Assembly: GCA_905234195.1 (NCBI GenBank) | Contig: CAJOFR010000023.1 | Coordinates: 1-39,057, forward strand | Direction of reading: 5' to 3' | DNA length: 39,057 bases | DNA from: an uncultured Selenomonadaceae bacterium | GTDB lineage: Bacteria; Bacillota; Negativicutes; Selenomonadales; Selenomonadaceae | Shown: positions 23,496 through 32,633 of the stretch, piece by piece | Position numbering within the stretch: the stretch's first letter is position 1 | Layout: each line of letters starts with the position of its first letter | The notes under the pieces: generated by a model | Database searches by the model: none | What the model was told of the DNA's origin: nothing | What the model saw: the letters and a program-made list of their open reading frames with translations, nothing else | Translations under genes and position numbers: made by a program

Positions 23496-24278
23496 ATGAG
23501 CTTTATTTACGAAAATTTTAGCAACTTTTCAGTCCACACCTACACCTCTTCTGAAAAAGGCTACCACGTCAACAGCCACATAATCGAGACGAAAAATAAT
23601 CTCGTCGTGGTCGATACTCAATTCCTGGTTAAAAGTGCTGAAGAAGTTTTCGCATTTGCGAAGGGGCTTAACAAACCCATTGCGCGGGTGATTATCACGC
23701 ATGCGCACCCCGACCATTGGTTCGGCACTTCGATTTTTGACGGCTGTGATATTTTTGCGTTGCCGTCCGTGAAAAAAGACATGGAAAAAGATGCGGTCAC
23801 TGCCTTCGAGAGAAATAAACCGCACTTGGGAAATTTGATAGGCGACAAAGCTGTTTTGCCGAACAAAATACTTGAGCCGGAATTTTTTATCGACGGCGTT
23901 AATTTTAAAGTTCGCGAAGTCAAAAACACGGAAGCAACGATAATGGCACTTATCGAAATTGAATCAGAAAAATTGTTGTTGGCGTCCGACGTCGCGTACA
24001 ACAAAATTCATCTCTACATAGCCGAGCAACATTTGGACGAGTGGGTAGCCGAGTTGAAAAAATTGCAAGCCGAAAATTTCAAGTACGTTTTGCCCGGGCA
24101 CGGCTCCTCCATGTCGCCGGAAGTTTTGCGGCAAACGGAAGAGTACCTCGAAAAAGCAGGAGTCGCTCTGAAAAATAGCAAGACCTTCGACGAATTTGAA
24201 ACGGCGATGCTGAAAAATTATCCGGACTACGAAGGCAAAACTCTGTTGCACGCTAACGCAATGTTTTTAAAATTTTAG
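23496..24278 (+). CDS. Metallo-beta-lactamase-fold hydrolase
   Basis: This 260-residue protein of the MBL superfamily has the metal motif THAHPDHW (His69, His71, Asp73, His74), a downstream LLLASDVAYN (bridging Asp) and LPGHGS (final His). The length and motif order resemble subclass-B-like hydrolases found near redox genes, not glyoxalase II. ATG 23496 has GGAGG 8 nt upstream and is preferred over 23481. It precedes the flavodiiron gene by 36 bp on the same strand; both carry MBL folds, and the pair may respond together to oxidative stress. The substrate is unknown. Confidence 0.85.
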   Translation: MSFIYENFSNFSVHTYTSSEKGYHVNSHIIETKNNLVVVDTQFLVKSAEEVFAFAKGLNKPIARVIITHAHPDHWFGTSIFDGCDIFALPSVKKDMEKDAVTAFERNKPHLGNLIGDKAVLPNKILEPEFFIDGVNFKVREVKNTEATIMALIEIESEKLLLASDVAYNKIHLYIAEQHLDEWVAELKKLQAENFKYVLPGHGSSMSPEVLRQTEEYLEKAGVALKNSKTFDEFETAMLKNYPDYEGKTLLHANAMFLKF

Positions 24279-24314
24279 TAGGACACTCAAAAAAATTCAA
24301 GGGGGAAAATTTTC

Positions 24315-25493
24315 ATGATAAACAACTGCAAAGCCGTTGAGGTGGCGAAAAATATTTATTGGGTTGGTGCTGTCGATTGGTCGTTGAGAAATTTTCACGG
24401 CTATGAAACTTCGCGCGGCTCCAGCTACAACGCCTATTTGATTCTCGACGAAAAAATTACGTTGATTGATACGGCGAAGATTGATTTCAAAGACGAACTG
24501 CTTGCGCGAATTTCTTCCGTTGTTGACCCCGCGAAAATCGACGTGATTGTTTCCAGCCACGTTGAACCGGATCATTCAGGGGCTCTGCGCGAAGTTGCGG
24601 GGATTGCGAAGGACGCGGAAATTATCACGACGAACCCCAACGGCTTGAAGGGATTGACTGCGCGCTACGGAAATTTGAATTACAAGCCCGTTAAAGCCGG
24701 CGACGAAATTTCTATAGGCGCGCGAACTTTGCAATTTGTTCCGACGCCTATGTTGCATTGGCCGGATTCTATGGTCACTTATTGTCCCGAAGAAAAAATT
24801 TTATTCTCGAACGACGCTTTCGGGGAACACCTGGCGACTTCGATGCGTTTCGACGACGAAAATAATCTTGAAGTGATTCTCCACGAGGCGAAAAAATATT
24901 ACGCGAATATTTTGATGCCGTTCGGCAAGCAAGCTCAAGCCGCGCTGAAGGCACTTGGAAATTTGGAAATTAAAATGATTGCGACGGGGCACGGTGTCAT
25001 TTGGCGCAAGAACATTGAAAAAATTCTCGACTGCTACAAAATTTGGAGCAGCGGCGCGGTTAATGAACGCGTGGTCGTTGTTTTTGATTCTATGTGGCAT
25101 TCGACGGAAATTATTGCGCAGACTATTGTTGAGGCTTTTGCCGCGAGGAAGATCCCGGCGGCTTACTACGACGTAAAATTTACGCCGCTTTCGGAAATTG
25201 TCACGGATATTTTCACGAGCAAATATCTTGCGGTTGGTTCGCCGACGATTCACAATCAGATGATGCCGACGATTGCGCAATTTCTCTGCTACATTAAAGG
25301 ACTGCGCCCGCTGAATCACAAAGCTTTTGCGTTCGGCTCTTACGGCTGGGGTGGGCAGAGTGTCGCGCAGGTTGAAGACGAATTGAAGGCGGCGGGCTTC
25401 GAGATTATTTTGGACAAAATAAAAATCGCCAATCTTCCCACGAAAGATCAGCTTGACGAAATTACCGAAAAAATTTTGGCTCTTAGTCTTTGA
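24315..25493 (+). CDS. Flavodiiron protein (FprA-type oxygen/NO reductase)
   Basis: This 392-residue protein has an N-terminal MBL domain with a diiron site (HVEPDH: His82, Glu84, Asp86, His87; further ligands in LHWPDSM, FSNDAFGEH and GHGVIW). A C-terminal flavodoxin domain begins at about residue 255 (VVVFDSMWHSTEIIAQ). Such proteins reduce O2 to water or NO to N2O in anaerobes, taking electrons from rubredoxin or ferredoxin. No rubredoxin gene lies nearby. ATG 24315 has AAGGGGGA upstream. Repeat copy D follows the stop. Confidence 0.93.
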   Translation: MINNCKAVEVAKNIYWVGAVDWSLRNFHGYETSRGSSYNAYLILDEKITLIDTAKIDFKDELLARISSVVDPAKIDVIVSSHVEPDHSGALREVAGIAKDAEIITTNPNGLKGLTARYGNLNYKPVKAGDEISIGARTLQFVPTPMLHWPDSMVTYCPEEKILFSNDAFGEHLATSMRFDDENNLEVILHEAKKYYANILMPFGKQAQAALKALGNLEIKMIATGHGVIWRKNIEKILDCYKIWSSGAVNERVVVVFDSMWHSTEIIAQTIVEAFAARKIPAAYYDVKFTPLSEIVTDIFTSKYLAVGSPTIHNQMMPTIAQFLCYIKGLRPLNHKAFAFGSYGWGGQSVAQVEDELKAAGFEIILDKIKIANLPTKDQLDEITEKILALSL

Positions 25494-25523
25494 AAAATTT
25501 TTCTCTCTTTTTAAATCTAGCAT

Positions 25524-25636
25524 CTACTTTTCTTTTTTAGAAAAAGAAAAGTAGCAAAAGAAAAATCGCCCGCTGAGATTGCATCACGCAATCAACGCGG
25601 GCATGGCCGTCATCCTTGACGGCCTCTCTTTTTTTT
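25524..25636 (+). repeat. Dispersed three-hairpin repeat, copy D (most diverged, stems compensated)
   Basis: Downstream of and co-oriented with the flavodiiron gene. Hairpin I (25524-25554) has perfect 14-bp arms around TAG. Hairpin II (25568-25602) has outer arms GCCCGC/GCGGGC and inner arms GATTGC/GCAATC; the other copies have GGTCGC/GCGACC. Hairpin III (25605-25624) is GGCCGTCA-TCCT-TGACGGCC, followed by a T-rich run to 25636. The changes relative to other copies occur on both sides of each stem and keep pairing. Confidence 0.85.
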
Positions 25637-25671
25637 AACTAATCTCTAAACACTATCCACCAAAAACTAGA

Positions 25672-27690
25672 TCAGCTGACTTTGAATTTTTTAACTTCCT
25701 GTTGCAATTCGCCTGCCATATGTGCAAGATTCGTGCTCTCGTTCGCAATTTCATGAACGGAAGCCGTTTGCTCCTCTGTCGCCGCGCTGACAGTCTCCGC
25801 CTCTTCAGCGGCAGTCTTGCTTGCCTCGCCGATTGTGCGGACGTTATCCACAATCTTTTCGCCGTTTGTCGCCATGTCGCGCGTCTCTGACGAAATATCC
25901 TGCATTTGCGCGCTGACTTGCTCGACGATACCGATAATTTTTCTGAACGCCTCGCCCATCGAAATAATATTTTCCGTGCCGACTTTGACGACCTCCGCGC
26001 CTTCTGCCATATCGTCGATAGCTTTGTTGGTATCCTCCTGCGTGACTTTAATCAAGTCAGAAATTTGTTGAGCTGCCTCGTGGCTGGACTCGGCAAGCTT
26101 GCGAACTTCGTCAGCAACGACAGCAAAACCTCGCCCCTGTTCGCCGGCGCGCGCCGCCTCAATCGCCGCGTTAAGTGCCAGCAAATTTGTCTGCTCCGCA
26201 ATTCCGCTGATTGTCCCGACGATATGACCAATCTTTTCGGAATTTTCGCCAAGAGCCATGACGGCGTTTGTAGTCTGCCGTGAAGAACGCTCGATAGTTT
26301 TTATTTGGTCGATAGCCTTTTCAAGTGTAGCTCCACCTTCGCGCGCGACGTCCGACGCCTCACGACTTTTCAGGGCGGCCGATTCAGAATCTTTCGCCAT
26401 GAGCTGAATAGTCTCATTCAATTTTTCGATAGCCGCCGTAGTTTCGTTGACCGCGTCGAGTTGTTGGCTGGTGCCCTCCGCAACTTTAACAATGGACTGC
26501 GCGACTTGATTCGCCGCCAATGCCGATTGTTCGGTTGTTGCGTTCAGTGCTTCAGCGGACGAAGACAAACTTTCCGCCGAAGAATTTACCGACCGCATGA
26601 CTTTTGAAACCCCGCTCCGCATTTCGCGCACTGCCTTTGCCAACATTCCGAGTTCGTCCCGCGAATCAATTGCCGAAGGTCTGTCGCGGAAATCTCCCTG
26701 CGCCAACTTGTGCATCTCTTCCATCATCAAGCCGAGCGGGCTCATGACTTTGTTGACCGTTATCCAAATGCCGGCGGAAATTAAAATCAAAAGCAGGAGC
26801 GAAATTCCCGACATAATCTTCAACATATTTTGCACGGGCGCAAAAAGTTCGTCCTCGTAAGCAACGGTTGCCATGCTCCAGCCAGTCGCGGTTATCGGCG
26901 TATAAAAAGCGATGATATTATCGCCGTCCTTCGACTTGTAGCGGTAAACGCCCTCTTCGCCGTTCAGCATGTGGCTGCCCAATTTCGCAACTTCGGGATC
27001 TTCGTCCTCGTTAATTTTTTTCTGCATAATCGCCTCCTCGTCAGGGTGAACGATATAAACACCCTCCCTAGAGACAAGCAAGCTGTAACCCTTTTCGCCG
27101 AGTTTGAACGACTCGACTTTATCCATGACGGCTTGCACGTAAATTGCGGCAAGAATCATTCCGACGGGTTGCCCGCCGTCATTTTTTATAAGAGCTATAG
27201 AATTGACAATGATTTTTCCCGTCGCCTGCGAAATAACCGGCGAAGACATAAAAGATTCTTGCGTACCGGTCATTGTCTGTTTGTACCAAGCCTTCTCCTG
27301 ATTGTGCATCTCCTTGAAGCCGTTGGAGGTCTGCCCGTACAAAACACCGGAGCCGTCGAACGGTCCCCAGCTGACGCTGTCATAAACACCGGGATAGCGC
27401 GCCTGCATCAACTTCAAGCGATTAATATTGTTCTGGTTTAAAAGTTCGGTGTTCATGGTTTTTGCGGCGGGTATCGACGCGCTTTGGTGAGTTTCCATCA
27501 TTCTCTTGTCCAGCCACTCCGAAACTCCGTCCGCAACTTCTTTGGTGTTGCTCATACTGCTTTGAATAATCTGCGCCTCAAAAGTATTGTGCATGTATTT
27601 AAAAATCACGCCGGATAAAATTACAAGTCCCAATACGACAATCGGCAGTACGAAAATTAAAATTTTTCCCTTGACTGTTTGAGTACCCAA
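25672..27690 (-). CDS. Methyl-accepting chemotaxis protein with dCache sensor domain
   Basis: This 672-residue chemoreceptor has membrane helix 1 at about 9-31 and a periplasmic double-Cache domain at about 35-285 (with [16 protein letters not shown] and a WYKQTM block). Membrane helix 2 is at about 293-315, followed by a HAMP domain. The long cytoplasmic coiled coil has the conserved tip [20 protein letters not shown]. No CheR-binding pentapeptide is seen at the C-terminus. dCache domains bind amino acids and other small molecules. It starts at TTG 27690 with GGGAGG 8 nt upstream. It is a single-gene unit, and its presence implies a motile organism. Confidence 0.94.
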   Translation of the reverse strand: MGTQTVKGKILIFVLPIVVLGLVILSGVIFKYMHNTFEAQIIQSSMSNTKEVADGVSEWLDKRMMETHQSASIPAAKTMNTELLNQNNINRLKLMQARYPGVYDSVSWGPFDGSGVLYGQTSNGFKEMHNQEKAWYKQTMTGTQESFMSSPVISQATGKIIVNSIALIKNDGGQPVGMILAAIYVQAVMDKVESFKLGEKGYSLLVSREGVYIVHPDEEAIMQKKINEDEDPEVAKLGSHMLNGEEGVYRYKSKDGDNIIAFYTPITATGWSMATVAYEDELFAPVQNMLKIMSGISLLLLILISAGIWITVNKVMSPLGLMMEEMHKLAQGDFRDRPSAIDSRDELGMLAKAVREMRSGVSKVMRSVNSSAESLSSSAEALNATTEQSALAANQVAQSIVKVAEGTSQQLDAVNETTAAIEKLNETIQLMAKDSESAALKSREASDVAREGGATLEKAIDQIKTIERSSRQTTNAVMALGENSEKIGHIVGTISGIAEQTNLLALNAAIEAARAGEQGRGFAVVADEVRKLAESSHEAAQQISDLIKVTQEDTNKAIDDMAEGAEVVKVGTENIISMGEAFRKIIGIVEQVSAQMQDISSETRDMATNGEKIVDNVRTIGEASKTAAEEAETVSAATEEQTASVHEIANESTNLAHMAGELQQEVKKFKVS

Positions 27691-27728
27691 CTTTTTTTCC
27701 TCCCTCTACAAAAAAATTTTTCGGTACA

Positions 27729-27757
27729 AGTTTAAATCAAACGGCGGAAAATGTAAA
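27729..27757 (-). promoter_or_regulatory. Promoter of the chemoreceptor gene
   Basis: On the minus strand, -35 is TTTACA (27752-27757), the spacer is 17 bp and -10 is TAAACT (27729-27734). A sigma-28-type flagellar promoter was looked for and not found. Confidence 0.5.
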
Positions 27758-27822
27758 TAAAAACAATCGCCCCGACAAAAAATAATTTTTAAGAAAAATT
27801 TTTGCTCCCAACGAAAAAAAAC

Positions 27823-27851
27823 TTGACTTTAAAACTTTATCGTGGTATACT
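27823..27851 (+). promoter_or_regulatory. Promoter of the tRNA pair
   Basis: The -35 is TTGACT (27823-27828), the spacer is 17 bp and the -10 is TATACT (27846-27851). A GC-rich stretch (GCGCGGCG) lies at the expected start of transcription, as in stringently controlled promoters. The first tRNA begins 10 bp after the -10 box. Confidence 0.75.
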
Positions 27852-27861
27852 GCGCGGCGTT

Positions 27862-27937
27862 GGGGACGTAGCTCAGCTGGGAGAGCATCAGGTTCGCAAT
27901 CTGGGGGTCGAGAGTTCAAGCCTCTTCGTCTCCACCA
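27862..27937 (+). tRNA. tRNA-Ala (CGC)
   Basis: This 76-nt cloverleaf has encoded CCA. The acceptor arms GGGGACG and CGTCTCC pair with G3-U70, the alanine identity pair. D-arm GCTC/GAGC, anticodon stem TCAGG/TCTGG with loop TTCGCAA (anticodon CGC), T-arm GAGAG/CTCTT. It reads GCG codons. Confidence 0.92.
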
Positions 27938-27944
27938 AACAAGT

Positions 27945-28019
27945 GGCGCTATCGTCAAGTGGTTAAGACACCGCCCTTTCACGGCGGGTTCGTGGGTTCA
28001 AATCCCGCTAGCGTCACCA
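27945..28019 (+). tRNA. tRNA-Glu (TTC)
   Basis: This 75-nt cloverleaf has encoded CCA. The acceptor arms are GGCGCTA and TAGCGTC, the anticodon stem is CCGCC/GGCGG and the loop CTTTCAC (anticodon TTC). The T-stem is GTGGG/CCCGC. It lies 7 bp after tRNA-Ala on the same transcript. Confidence 0.95.
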
Positions 28020-28047
28020 TTTTTTTATTTAATAAAGAAATTTACAA

Positions 28048-28071
28048 GTCGCCTTCACCGGCGGCTTTTTT
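28048..28071 (+). terminator. Terminator of the tRNA transcript
   Basis: Stem GTCGCC (28048-28053) with GGCGGC (28060-28065), including one G-T pair, loop TTCACC and six T. Confidence 0.75.
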
Positions 28072-28108
28072 GTATGTAATAAAATTTTATAAGCCAAAGA
28101 AAAATCTC

Positions 28109-28137
28109 TTTACAACGGCGGCAAAATTTCTTAAAAT
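28109..28137 (+). promoter_or_regulatory. Promoter of pfkA
   Basis: The -35 is TTTACA (28109-28114), the spacer is 17 bp and the -10 is TAAAAT (28132-28137). The leader to the start codon is about 65 nt, with no obvious operator. Confidence 0.55.
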
Positions 28138-28209
28138 ATCACTCAAAGACGAATGACAATCGCGCGGCAAATTTTTCGCGTGTGCAGTTGAGAAGAGGGG
28201 GCAAATTTT

Positions 28210-29175
28210 ATGATTACAGGAGCGATAGCGGTAATGACTTCGGGCGGCGATAGCCCGGGAATGAACGCGGCGGCGCGTGCAGTTGTCAGGACTGCGCTTT
28301 ATGAGGGCGTCAAAGTTTACGGCATTAACAACGGCTACAAAGGCATGCTCGCCGACGATATTGTTGAGCTTACTTCGCGCAGTGTAAGTGACTTGATTCA
28401 GCGCGGCGGAACTTTTCTCGGCACGGCTCGTTGTAAAGAATTTAAGACTGAAGAAGGACGCCGCAAGGGTCTCGAAAATCTTCAGAAACACGGTATCGAA
28501 GGTCTTGTTATAATCGGCGGCGACGGCAGCTTGACCGGCGGCTCTCTCCTGTCGAAACTCGGCGGCATTCCCATTGTCGGACTTCCGGGCACGATTGATA
28601 ACGACGTTTGGGGAACTGATTATACAATCGGCTGCGACACGGCGGCTAATACTGCAGTCGACGCGATTAACAAGTTGCGCGACACCGCGTCCGCTCACCG
28701 CCGTATCATGATTGTTGAAGTTATGGGACATACCTCCGGCTGGCTTGCAATGGTTTCCGGTATCGCAAGCGGCGCAGAATATATTATCGTGCCGGAAGTT
28801 AAATACGACATTGACGAAATTTGCGCGGAGATTGTCGAATCCTACGGAAAAGGTCGCCGCTACAGCATTATCGTTGTTGCAGAAGGTGCTTGCTCAGGCG
28901 TCGGCTTGAAAAACGTCGTGCAAGAAAAAACCGGTATCGATACGCGCGTTTCTATTCTCGGACATATTCAGCGCGGCGGCTCCCCGACAATGGAAGACCG
29001 CATTAAAGCTTCCATGCTCGGCGAACGCGCGGCTCTTGCTCTGATTTCCGGCGTGTCCGATGTCGTTTTCGGTTTCGACGAAGGAAAAGTCGTCAGCATC
29101 AACCTTTTCGATTCCGTCAACAACAGAAAGCCTCTCGACCCCGAACTCGTGCGCTTGTCTCACGTTCTCGTGTGA
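28210..29175 (+). CDS. pfkA: ATP-dependent 6-phosphofructokinase
   Basis: This 321-residue glycolytic enzyme phosphorylates fructose-6-phosphate. It has the ATP loop SGGDSPGMNA (residues 11-20), GGDGS at 103-107 with Gly at the position that distinguishes ATP-using from PPi-using enzymes, and PGTIDND with catalytic Asp130. The Gly127 in that motif also favours ATP. The length is typical of bacterial homotetramers. ATG 28210 follows GAGGGGG. It is a single-gene unit between its own promoter and the terminator at 29202. Confidence 0.96.
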   Translation: MITGAIAVMTSGGDSPGMNAAARAVVRTALYEGVKVYGINNGYKGMLADDIVELTSRSVSDLIQRGGTFLGTARCKEFKTEEGRRKGLENLQKHGIEGLVIIGGDGSLTGGSLLSKLGGIPIVGLPGTIDNDVWGTDYTIGCDTAANTAVDAINKLRDTASAHRRIMIVEVMGHTSGWLAMVSGIASGAEYIIVPEVKYDIDEICAEIVESYGKGRRYSIIVVAEGACSGVGLKNVVQEKTGIDTRVSILGHIQRGGSPTMEDRIKASMLGERAALALISGVSDVVFGFDEGKVVSINLFDSVNNRKPLDPELVRLSHVLV

Positions 29176-29201
29176 TTAAAAATTTTGTGCGCAAAAATTT
29201 T

Positions 29202-29233
29202 ATCCCCGACTGTCTTTAATCGGGGATTTTTTG
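29202..29233 (+). terminator. Terminator of pfkA
   Basis: Stem ATCCCCGA (29202-29209) with TCGGGGAT (29220-29227), a 10-nt loop and a run of T. Confidence 0.85.
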
Positions 29234-29262
29234 TTACCACTATATCTTTTTCAAAAGGGTTA

Positions 29263-29271
29263 TGATATAAT
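29263..29271 (+). promoter_or_regulatory. Extended -10 promoter of the lactate permease gene
   Basis: TGA-TATAAT, with consensus -10 at 29266-29271 and an extended TG. No good -35 box lies 16-18 bp upstream, so initiation may depend on the extended -10 or an activator. Confidence 0.5.
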
Positions 29272-29307
29272 CGTGGAAAATTTTTTGATTGAAAGGGATT
29301 GAAGGAA

Positions 29308-30849
29308 TTGGATGTTCTATTTTTTGCGGCGTTAGCTCCGATTTTCTGGCTAATAATCGCGCTAATCGGCTTGAAATTGCCGGCGTATCAGGCATGCACT
29401 GTTGCACTCGTCATCGCTTTTTTCACAGCGTCCAGCTTTTTCGGAATGACTTATCGCGATACCCTAACCGCCGCGTTGGAAGGCTCAACAATGGCAGTGT
29501 GGCCAATCATTTGGGTTATCATTGCCGCGATTTTTACTTACAATCTTTCGGTTTTTACGAAGGGTATGGACACAATTAAAACAATGCTCGGCTCCGTCAC
29601 GACTGACGAGCGCGTTTTGGTGTTGCTTATCGCGTGGGGCTTCGGCGGATTTTTGGAATGTATGTCCGGTTTCGGCACGGCGGTCGCTATCGGCGCAAGC
29701 ATGCTGGCAAGTATCGGTATAAATCCAATTTCGGCTATCATGGTTTGTCTTTTGGCAAATGCTGTTCAATCTTCCTACGGCTCAATCGGTTTGCCGCTCA
29801 CGACGCTTGCACAGCTGACAGGCTTTGAAGGTTCACAAATCGCCACGTTCACCACAATGCAACTCGGATTCATGATGATTATAATGCCGTTTTTGATGCT
29901 CGTAATATTTGGCGGCTCCTTCAAGGCTTTAAGCGGAATGATTCCAATGTGTCTTATCGCGGGCTTAGGATTTTTCTTGCCGGCACTCGGCGCGGCGTAC
30001 TTTATGGGCGAAGGACTTGCGGGCGTCGCGGGCGCAATTATTTCAATGGGTTTAATCGTCTTCTTCGCGAAAAAATTTCCCACTCACAATCCGGAGTACG
30101 AAATAAAATCTGTGGAAGTAACTGACGAGATAACACCCGAAAAAGGAATTAAGGCATGGTTGCCGTTCATTTTGATTTTCGTATTTTTAATCGTCACGTC
30201 GAAACTCGTACCGCCTGTCCACGAATTTTTGATTCAGGTGAAAACTTCAATCGCGATTTACACGGGCGAAGGCGCGGGGCTTTACACGTTCACCTGGATT
30301 GTCACGCCGGGCACGCTTATCATGTTGGCGGCGATAATTTCCGGCGTCGTGCAGGGCGCAACAGTCAACGATATGTTAAGCGTCCTTAGCCGAACGATAC
30401 GGACAATGACACCGACTTTCATAACGATGATTACGATTATCGGCACGGCAAGAATCATGGGCTACAGCGGAATGATAACGACAATGGCAACCACGACGGT
30501 TGACGCAACGGGGACACTTTACCCGGCAATTTCTCCGCTGATTGGCGCGGCAGGTTCGTTTATCACGGGGTCTGCCACGACGAGCGGAGTACTCTTCGGA
30601 AAATTGCAGGCGGATTCGGCAATGGCAATAGGCGCGAACGAAACCGGACAGGCGTGGATGGCGGCGGCAAATGCGGCGGGCGCGTGCGTCGGCAAAATTA
30701 TTTCCCCGCAGTCTATCGCTATCGGCGTGGCGGCTGTCGGTATTCGCGGCGTCGAAGGGCAAATTATGAAGTTCGCCATAAAAGTTTTCTTGCCGTTCGT
30801 AATTTTAATGGGCTGTGTGGTTTATTTCGGACAAGCTTTTGTTGAATGA
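29308..30849 (+). CDS. lctP: L-lactate permease
   Basis: This 513-residue membrane protein of the LctP family has about twelve to fourteen helices and the signature FLECMSGFGTAVAIGAS. It takes up lactate (and glycolate) with protons. The start is uncertain between TTG 29299, which touches its AAAGGG, and TTG 29308, which lies about 10 nt from it; the latter is used. The stop overlaps the next ATG. Lactate use is typical of Negativicutes. No lactate dehydrogenase genes are in the window. Confidence 0.93.
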   Translation: MDVLFFAALAPIFWLIIALIGLKLPAYQACTVALVIAFFTASSFFGMTYRDTLTAALEGSTMAVWPIIWVIIAAIFTYNLSVFTKGMDTIKTMLGSVTTDERVLVLLIAWGFGGFLECMSGFGTAVAIGASMLASIGINPISAIMVCLLANAVQSSYGSIGLPLTTLAQLTGFEGSQIATFTTMQLGFMMIIMPFLMLVIFGGSFKALSGMIPMCLIAGLGFFLPALGAAYFMGEGLAGVAGAIISMGLIVFFAKKFPTHNPEYEIKSVEVTDEITPEKGIKAWLPFILIFVFLIVTSKLVPPVHEFLIQVKTSIAIYTGEGAGLYTFTWIVTPGTLIMLAAIISGVVQGATVNDMLSVLSRTIRTMTPTFITMITIIGTARIMGYSGMITTMATTTVDATGTLYPAISPLIGAAGSFITGSATTSGVLFGKLQADSAMAIGANETGQAWMAAANAAGACVGKIISPQSIAIGVAAVGIRGVEGQIMKFAIKVFLPFVILMGCVVYFGQAFVE

Positions 30850-31622
30850 TGAAGACGAAGATTTATTATTTTTCGGCGACGGGAAATTCTCTTTACGTCG
30901 CCAAATTTTTGCAGAGAAATTTAAATGCGGAGGTTCTTTCCATTCCGGAGGAGCTGCGCGAAAAAAATTTCAAGGTCGGCGCTGAAAAGGTCGGCTTTAT
31001 TTTTCCGTTGCACTACGGCGGTTTGCCGATGATTGTTGAGGAATTTGTCGGCGCGCTGGATTTTTCGAGCGTGGAATATATTTTCGCGATTGCCACCTGC
31101 GGGATCCCTTACTTTGGTCGTCCGTTCACTGACCTGGACGAAATTCTTGCCGCGAAAAATTTCAAGCAACAGGCAAGCTGGTTTGTTCGTCTTGTCTCGA
31201 ATTATTTGCCTTATCGCGACACGGCGGCGGATTGGCGGATAAAAATTCGCTACTGGTTCGCCGATAAAAAGTTGCAAAAAATTTCCCGCGCTATTGCCGA
31301 AAATGCGGAGCACACAACTTGGGAAGTCGGGAAGGAAACTTGCAAGAAGATGCACGACGATTGGGAAAATCGCCGCGCGGATTTGGATGAAAAATTTTTC
31401 TGCGACGTTGAAAAGTGCGTGAAGTGCGGCGCGTGTGAAAAAATTTGTCCGGTGAAAAATATTTTGCGCCCGAATGGTTCGCCGGTGTGGCAGGGGCATT
31501 GCGTGGAGTGTTTGGGGTGTTTGCACGTCTGCCCGAAACAGGCAATTAATCTCGGCGAAGTCACGCGCGGGCGCAAACGCTACATTAATTGGAATATAAA
31601 ACCGAAAGAACTTTTTCATTGA
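30846..31622 (+). CDS. Flavodoxin-ferredoxin fusion protein (EFR1-type)
   Basis: This 258-residue protein has an N-terminal flavodoxin-like domain (YYFSATGNSLYVAK as phosphate loop, residues 8-21). The C-terminus holds two 4Fe-4S motifs: CVKCGACEKICP and CVECLGCLHVCP. Such EFR1-family proteins are electron carriers of anaerobes with unclear partners. ATG 30846 overlaps the lctP stop, so the two are co-translated, and it might carry electrons for lactate oxidation. The -35 box of the next promoter overlaps its stop codon. Confidence 0.9.
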   Translation: MMKTKIYYFSATGNSLYVAKFLQRNLNAEVLSIPEELREKNFKVGAEKVGFIFPLHYGGLPMIVEEFVGALDFSSVEYIFAIATCGIPYFGRPFTDLDEILAAKNFKQQASWFVRLVSNYLPYRDTAADWRIKIRYWFADKKLQKISRAIAENAEHTTWEVGKETCKKMHDDWENRRADLDEKFFCDVEKCVKCGACEKICPVKNILRPNGSPVWQGHCVECLGCLHVCPKQAINLGEVTRGRKRYINWNIKPKELFH

Positions 31623-31647
31623 CAAAAGTTTTGATTGGCTTTAAAAT
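31619..31647 (+). promoter_or_regulatory. Promoter of the beta-glucoside operon
   Basis: Consensus -35 TTGACA (31619-31624), overlapping the previous stop codon; 17-bp spacer; -10 TAAAAT (31642-31647). It precedes the antiterminator-controlled leader. Confidence 0.75.
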
Positions 31648-31667
31648 AAAGACGATTTTTTTTGAAC

Positions 31668-31749
31668 GGGGTAGTGACGTTTTCGGCTAAACCTGTCCGA
31701 TTTGATACATTTGACTTGTGTCTTTTCAGCGGGTTAAGCCGAATTTTTT
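31668..31749 (+). promoter_or_regulatory. RAT site overlapping a terminator (LicT-type control), upstream of licT
   Basis: A RAT-like sequence (about 31668-31698, with GTAGTGACG and GGCTAAACCT resembling the BglG/LicT antiterminator target) overlaps the 5' arm of a terminator. The terminator arms are TTCGGCTAAACC (31682-31693) and GGTTAAGCCGAA (31732-31743), 11 of 12 pairs, followed by six T. A smaller hairpin (GATACA/TGTGTC) sits in the loop. The two folds exclude each other, the standard scheme in which phosphorylation-controlled antiterminator binding lets transcription proceed. Confidence 0.7.
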
Positions 31750-31767
31750 GTTTGCAGGTGTCGAGAA

Positions 31768-32604
31768 ATGACAATCAAGAAAATTTTTAACAACAACGTG
31801 ATTTTAACTGAAAACGAGGCGGGGCGTGAAGTCATTGCCACCGGCAAGGGCATCGCTTTTAATCGCCGCGTCGGTTGTGTTGTGCCTGATTCGGAAATTG
31901 AACGGATTTACACTTTGTCTTCTTCGGATATGCTGAACAAATTCAAGGAACTTGTTGCGAGTCTTTCTTTCGATTATTTGCAGGTCTCCAACGAAATTAT
32001 CGACTGCGCGCAAAAAATTTTGGGGTGCAAGCTGAATGAAAGTATTTACGTTGCGCTGACGGATCATATTCATATGGCAGTTCACCGCGCCCGCAACGGG
32101 ATAACGATTAACAACATGCTCCTGCTTGAGATAAAAAAATTTTACGAGCAAGAATATTCTATCGGGCTGAAGGCGGTGGAGATTATGAATCGCCGCTTTA
32201 ACGTCGAACTGAACGAAGACGAGGCGGGCTTTATCGCCATGCACATTATCGACGCGCAACTTGATTTCAAAAAGCCGCTGTCAAATAAAATTATTAACCT
32301 GATTCAAGAAATTACGAACGTCGTGCGCATGACTTGCCGGGTTGAGTTCGACAAAGATTCTCTTGCCTATTATCGCTTTGTCACTCACGTAAAATTTTTT
32401 GCGAAGAGAATTTTCAGCGGGCAGGAGACTGCGGGAGACATTGAAGACGAAATTCATTTCATGGTTAAGAAAAAATATCCGCAAGCTTATTCCTGCGCAG
32501 AAAAAATCGCCGAACTTATCGGCACGAAATATAATTACAAAGTCAACGCTGACGAAAAATTTTACTTGACGATTCATATCGCCAAAGTTGTACAAAAATC
32601 ATAA
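31768..32604 (+). CDS. licT: BglG/LicT-family transcription antiterminator
   Basis: This 278-residue protein has an RNA-binding CAT domain at 1-55 (KKIFNNNVILTENEAGREVIATGKGI) and two PTS-regulation domains, PRD1 (about 65-170, with DHIHMAVHRARNG) and PRD2 (about 175-278, with HVKFFAKRIF and LTIHIAKV). Phosphorylation by the cognate EIIB would inactivate it without substrate; HPr phosphorylation would activate it. It is first in the operon and autoregulated through the leader at 31668-31749. A second RAT lies just downstream, before the porin gene. Confidence 0.93.
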   Translation: MTIKKIFNNNVILTENEAGREVIATGKGIAFNRRVGCVVPDSEIERIYTLSSSDMLNKFKELVASLSFDYLQVSNEIIDCAQKILGCKLNESIYVALTDHIHMAVHRARNGITINNMLLLEIKKFYEQEYSIGLKAVEIMNRRFNVELNEDEAGFIAMHIIDAQLDFKKPLSNKIINLIQEITNVVRMTCRVEFDKDSLAYYRFVTHVKFFAKRIFSGQETAGDIEDEIHFMVKKKYPQAYSCAEKIAELIGTKYNYKVNADEKFYLTIHIAKVVQKS

Positions 32605-32633
32605 AAGGGGAGGGATATTTGAAGTTCGTTTGT

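Noticed and set aside
27738-28156. Protein frames over the tRNA genes
   Set aside because: They read through two well-folded tRNAs with their own promoter and terminator.
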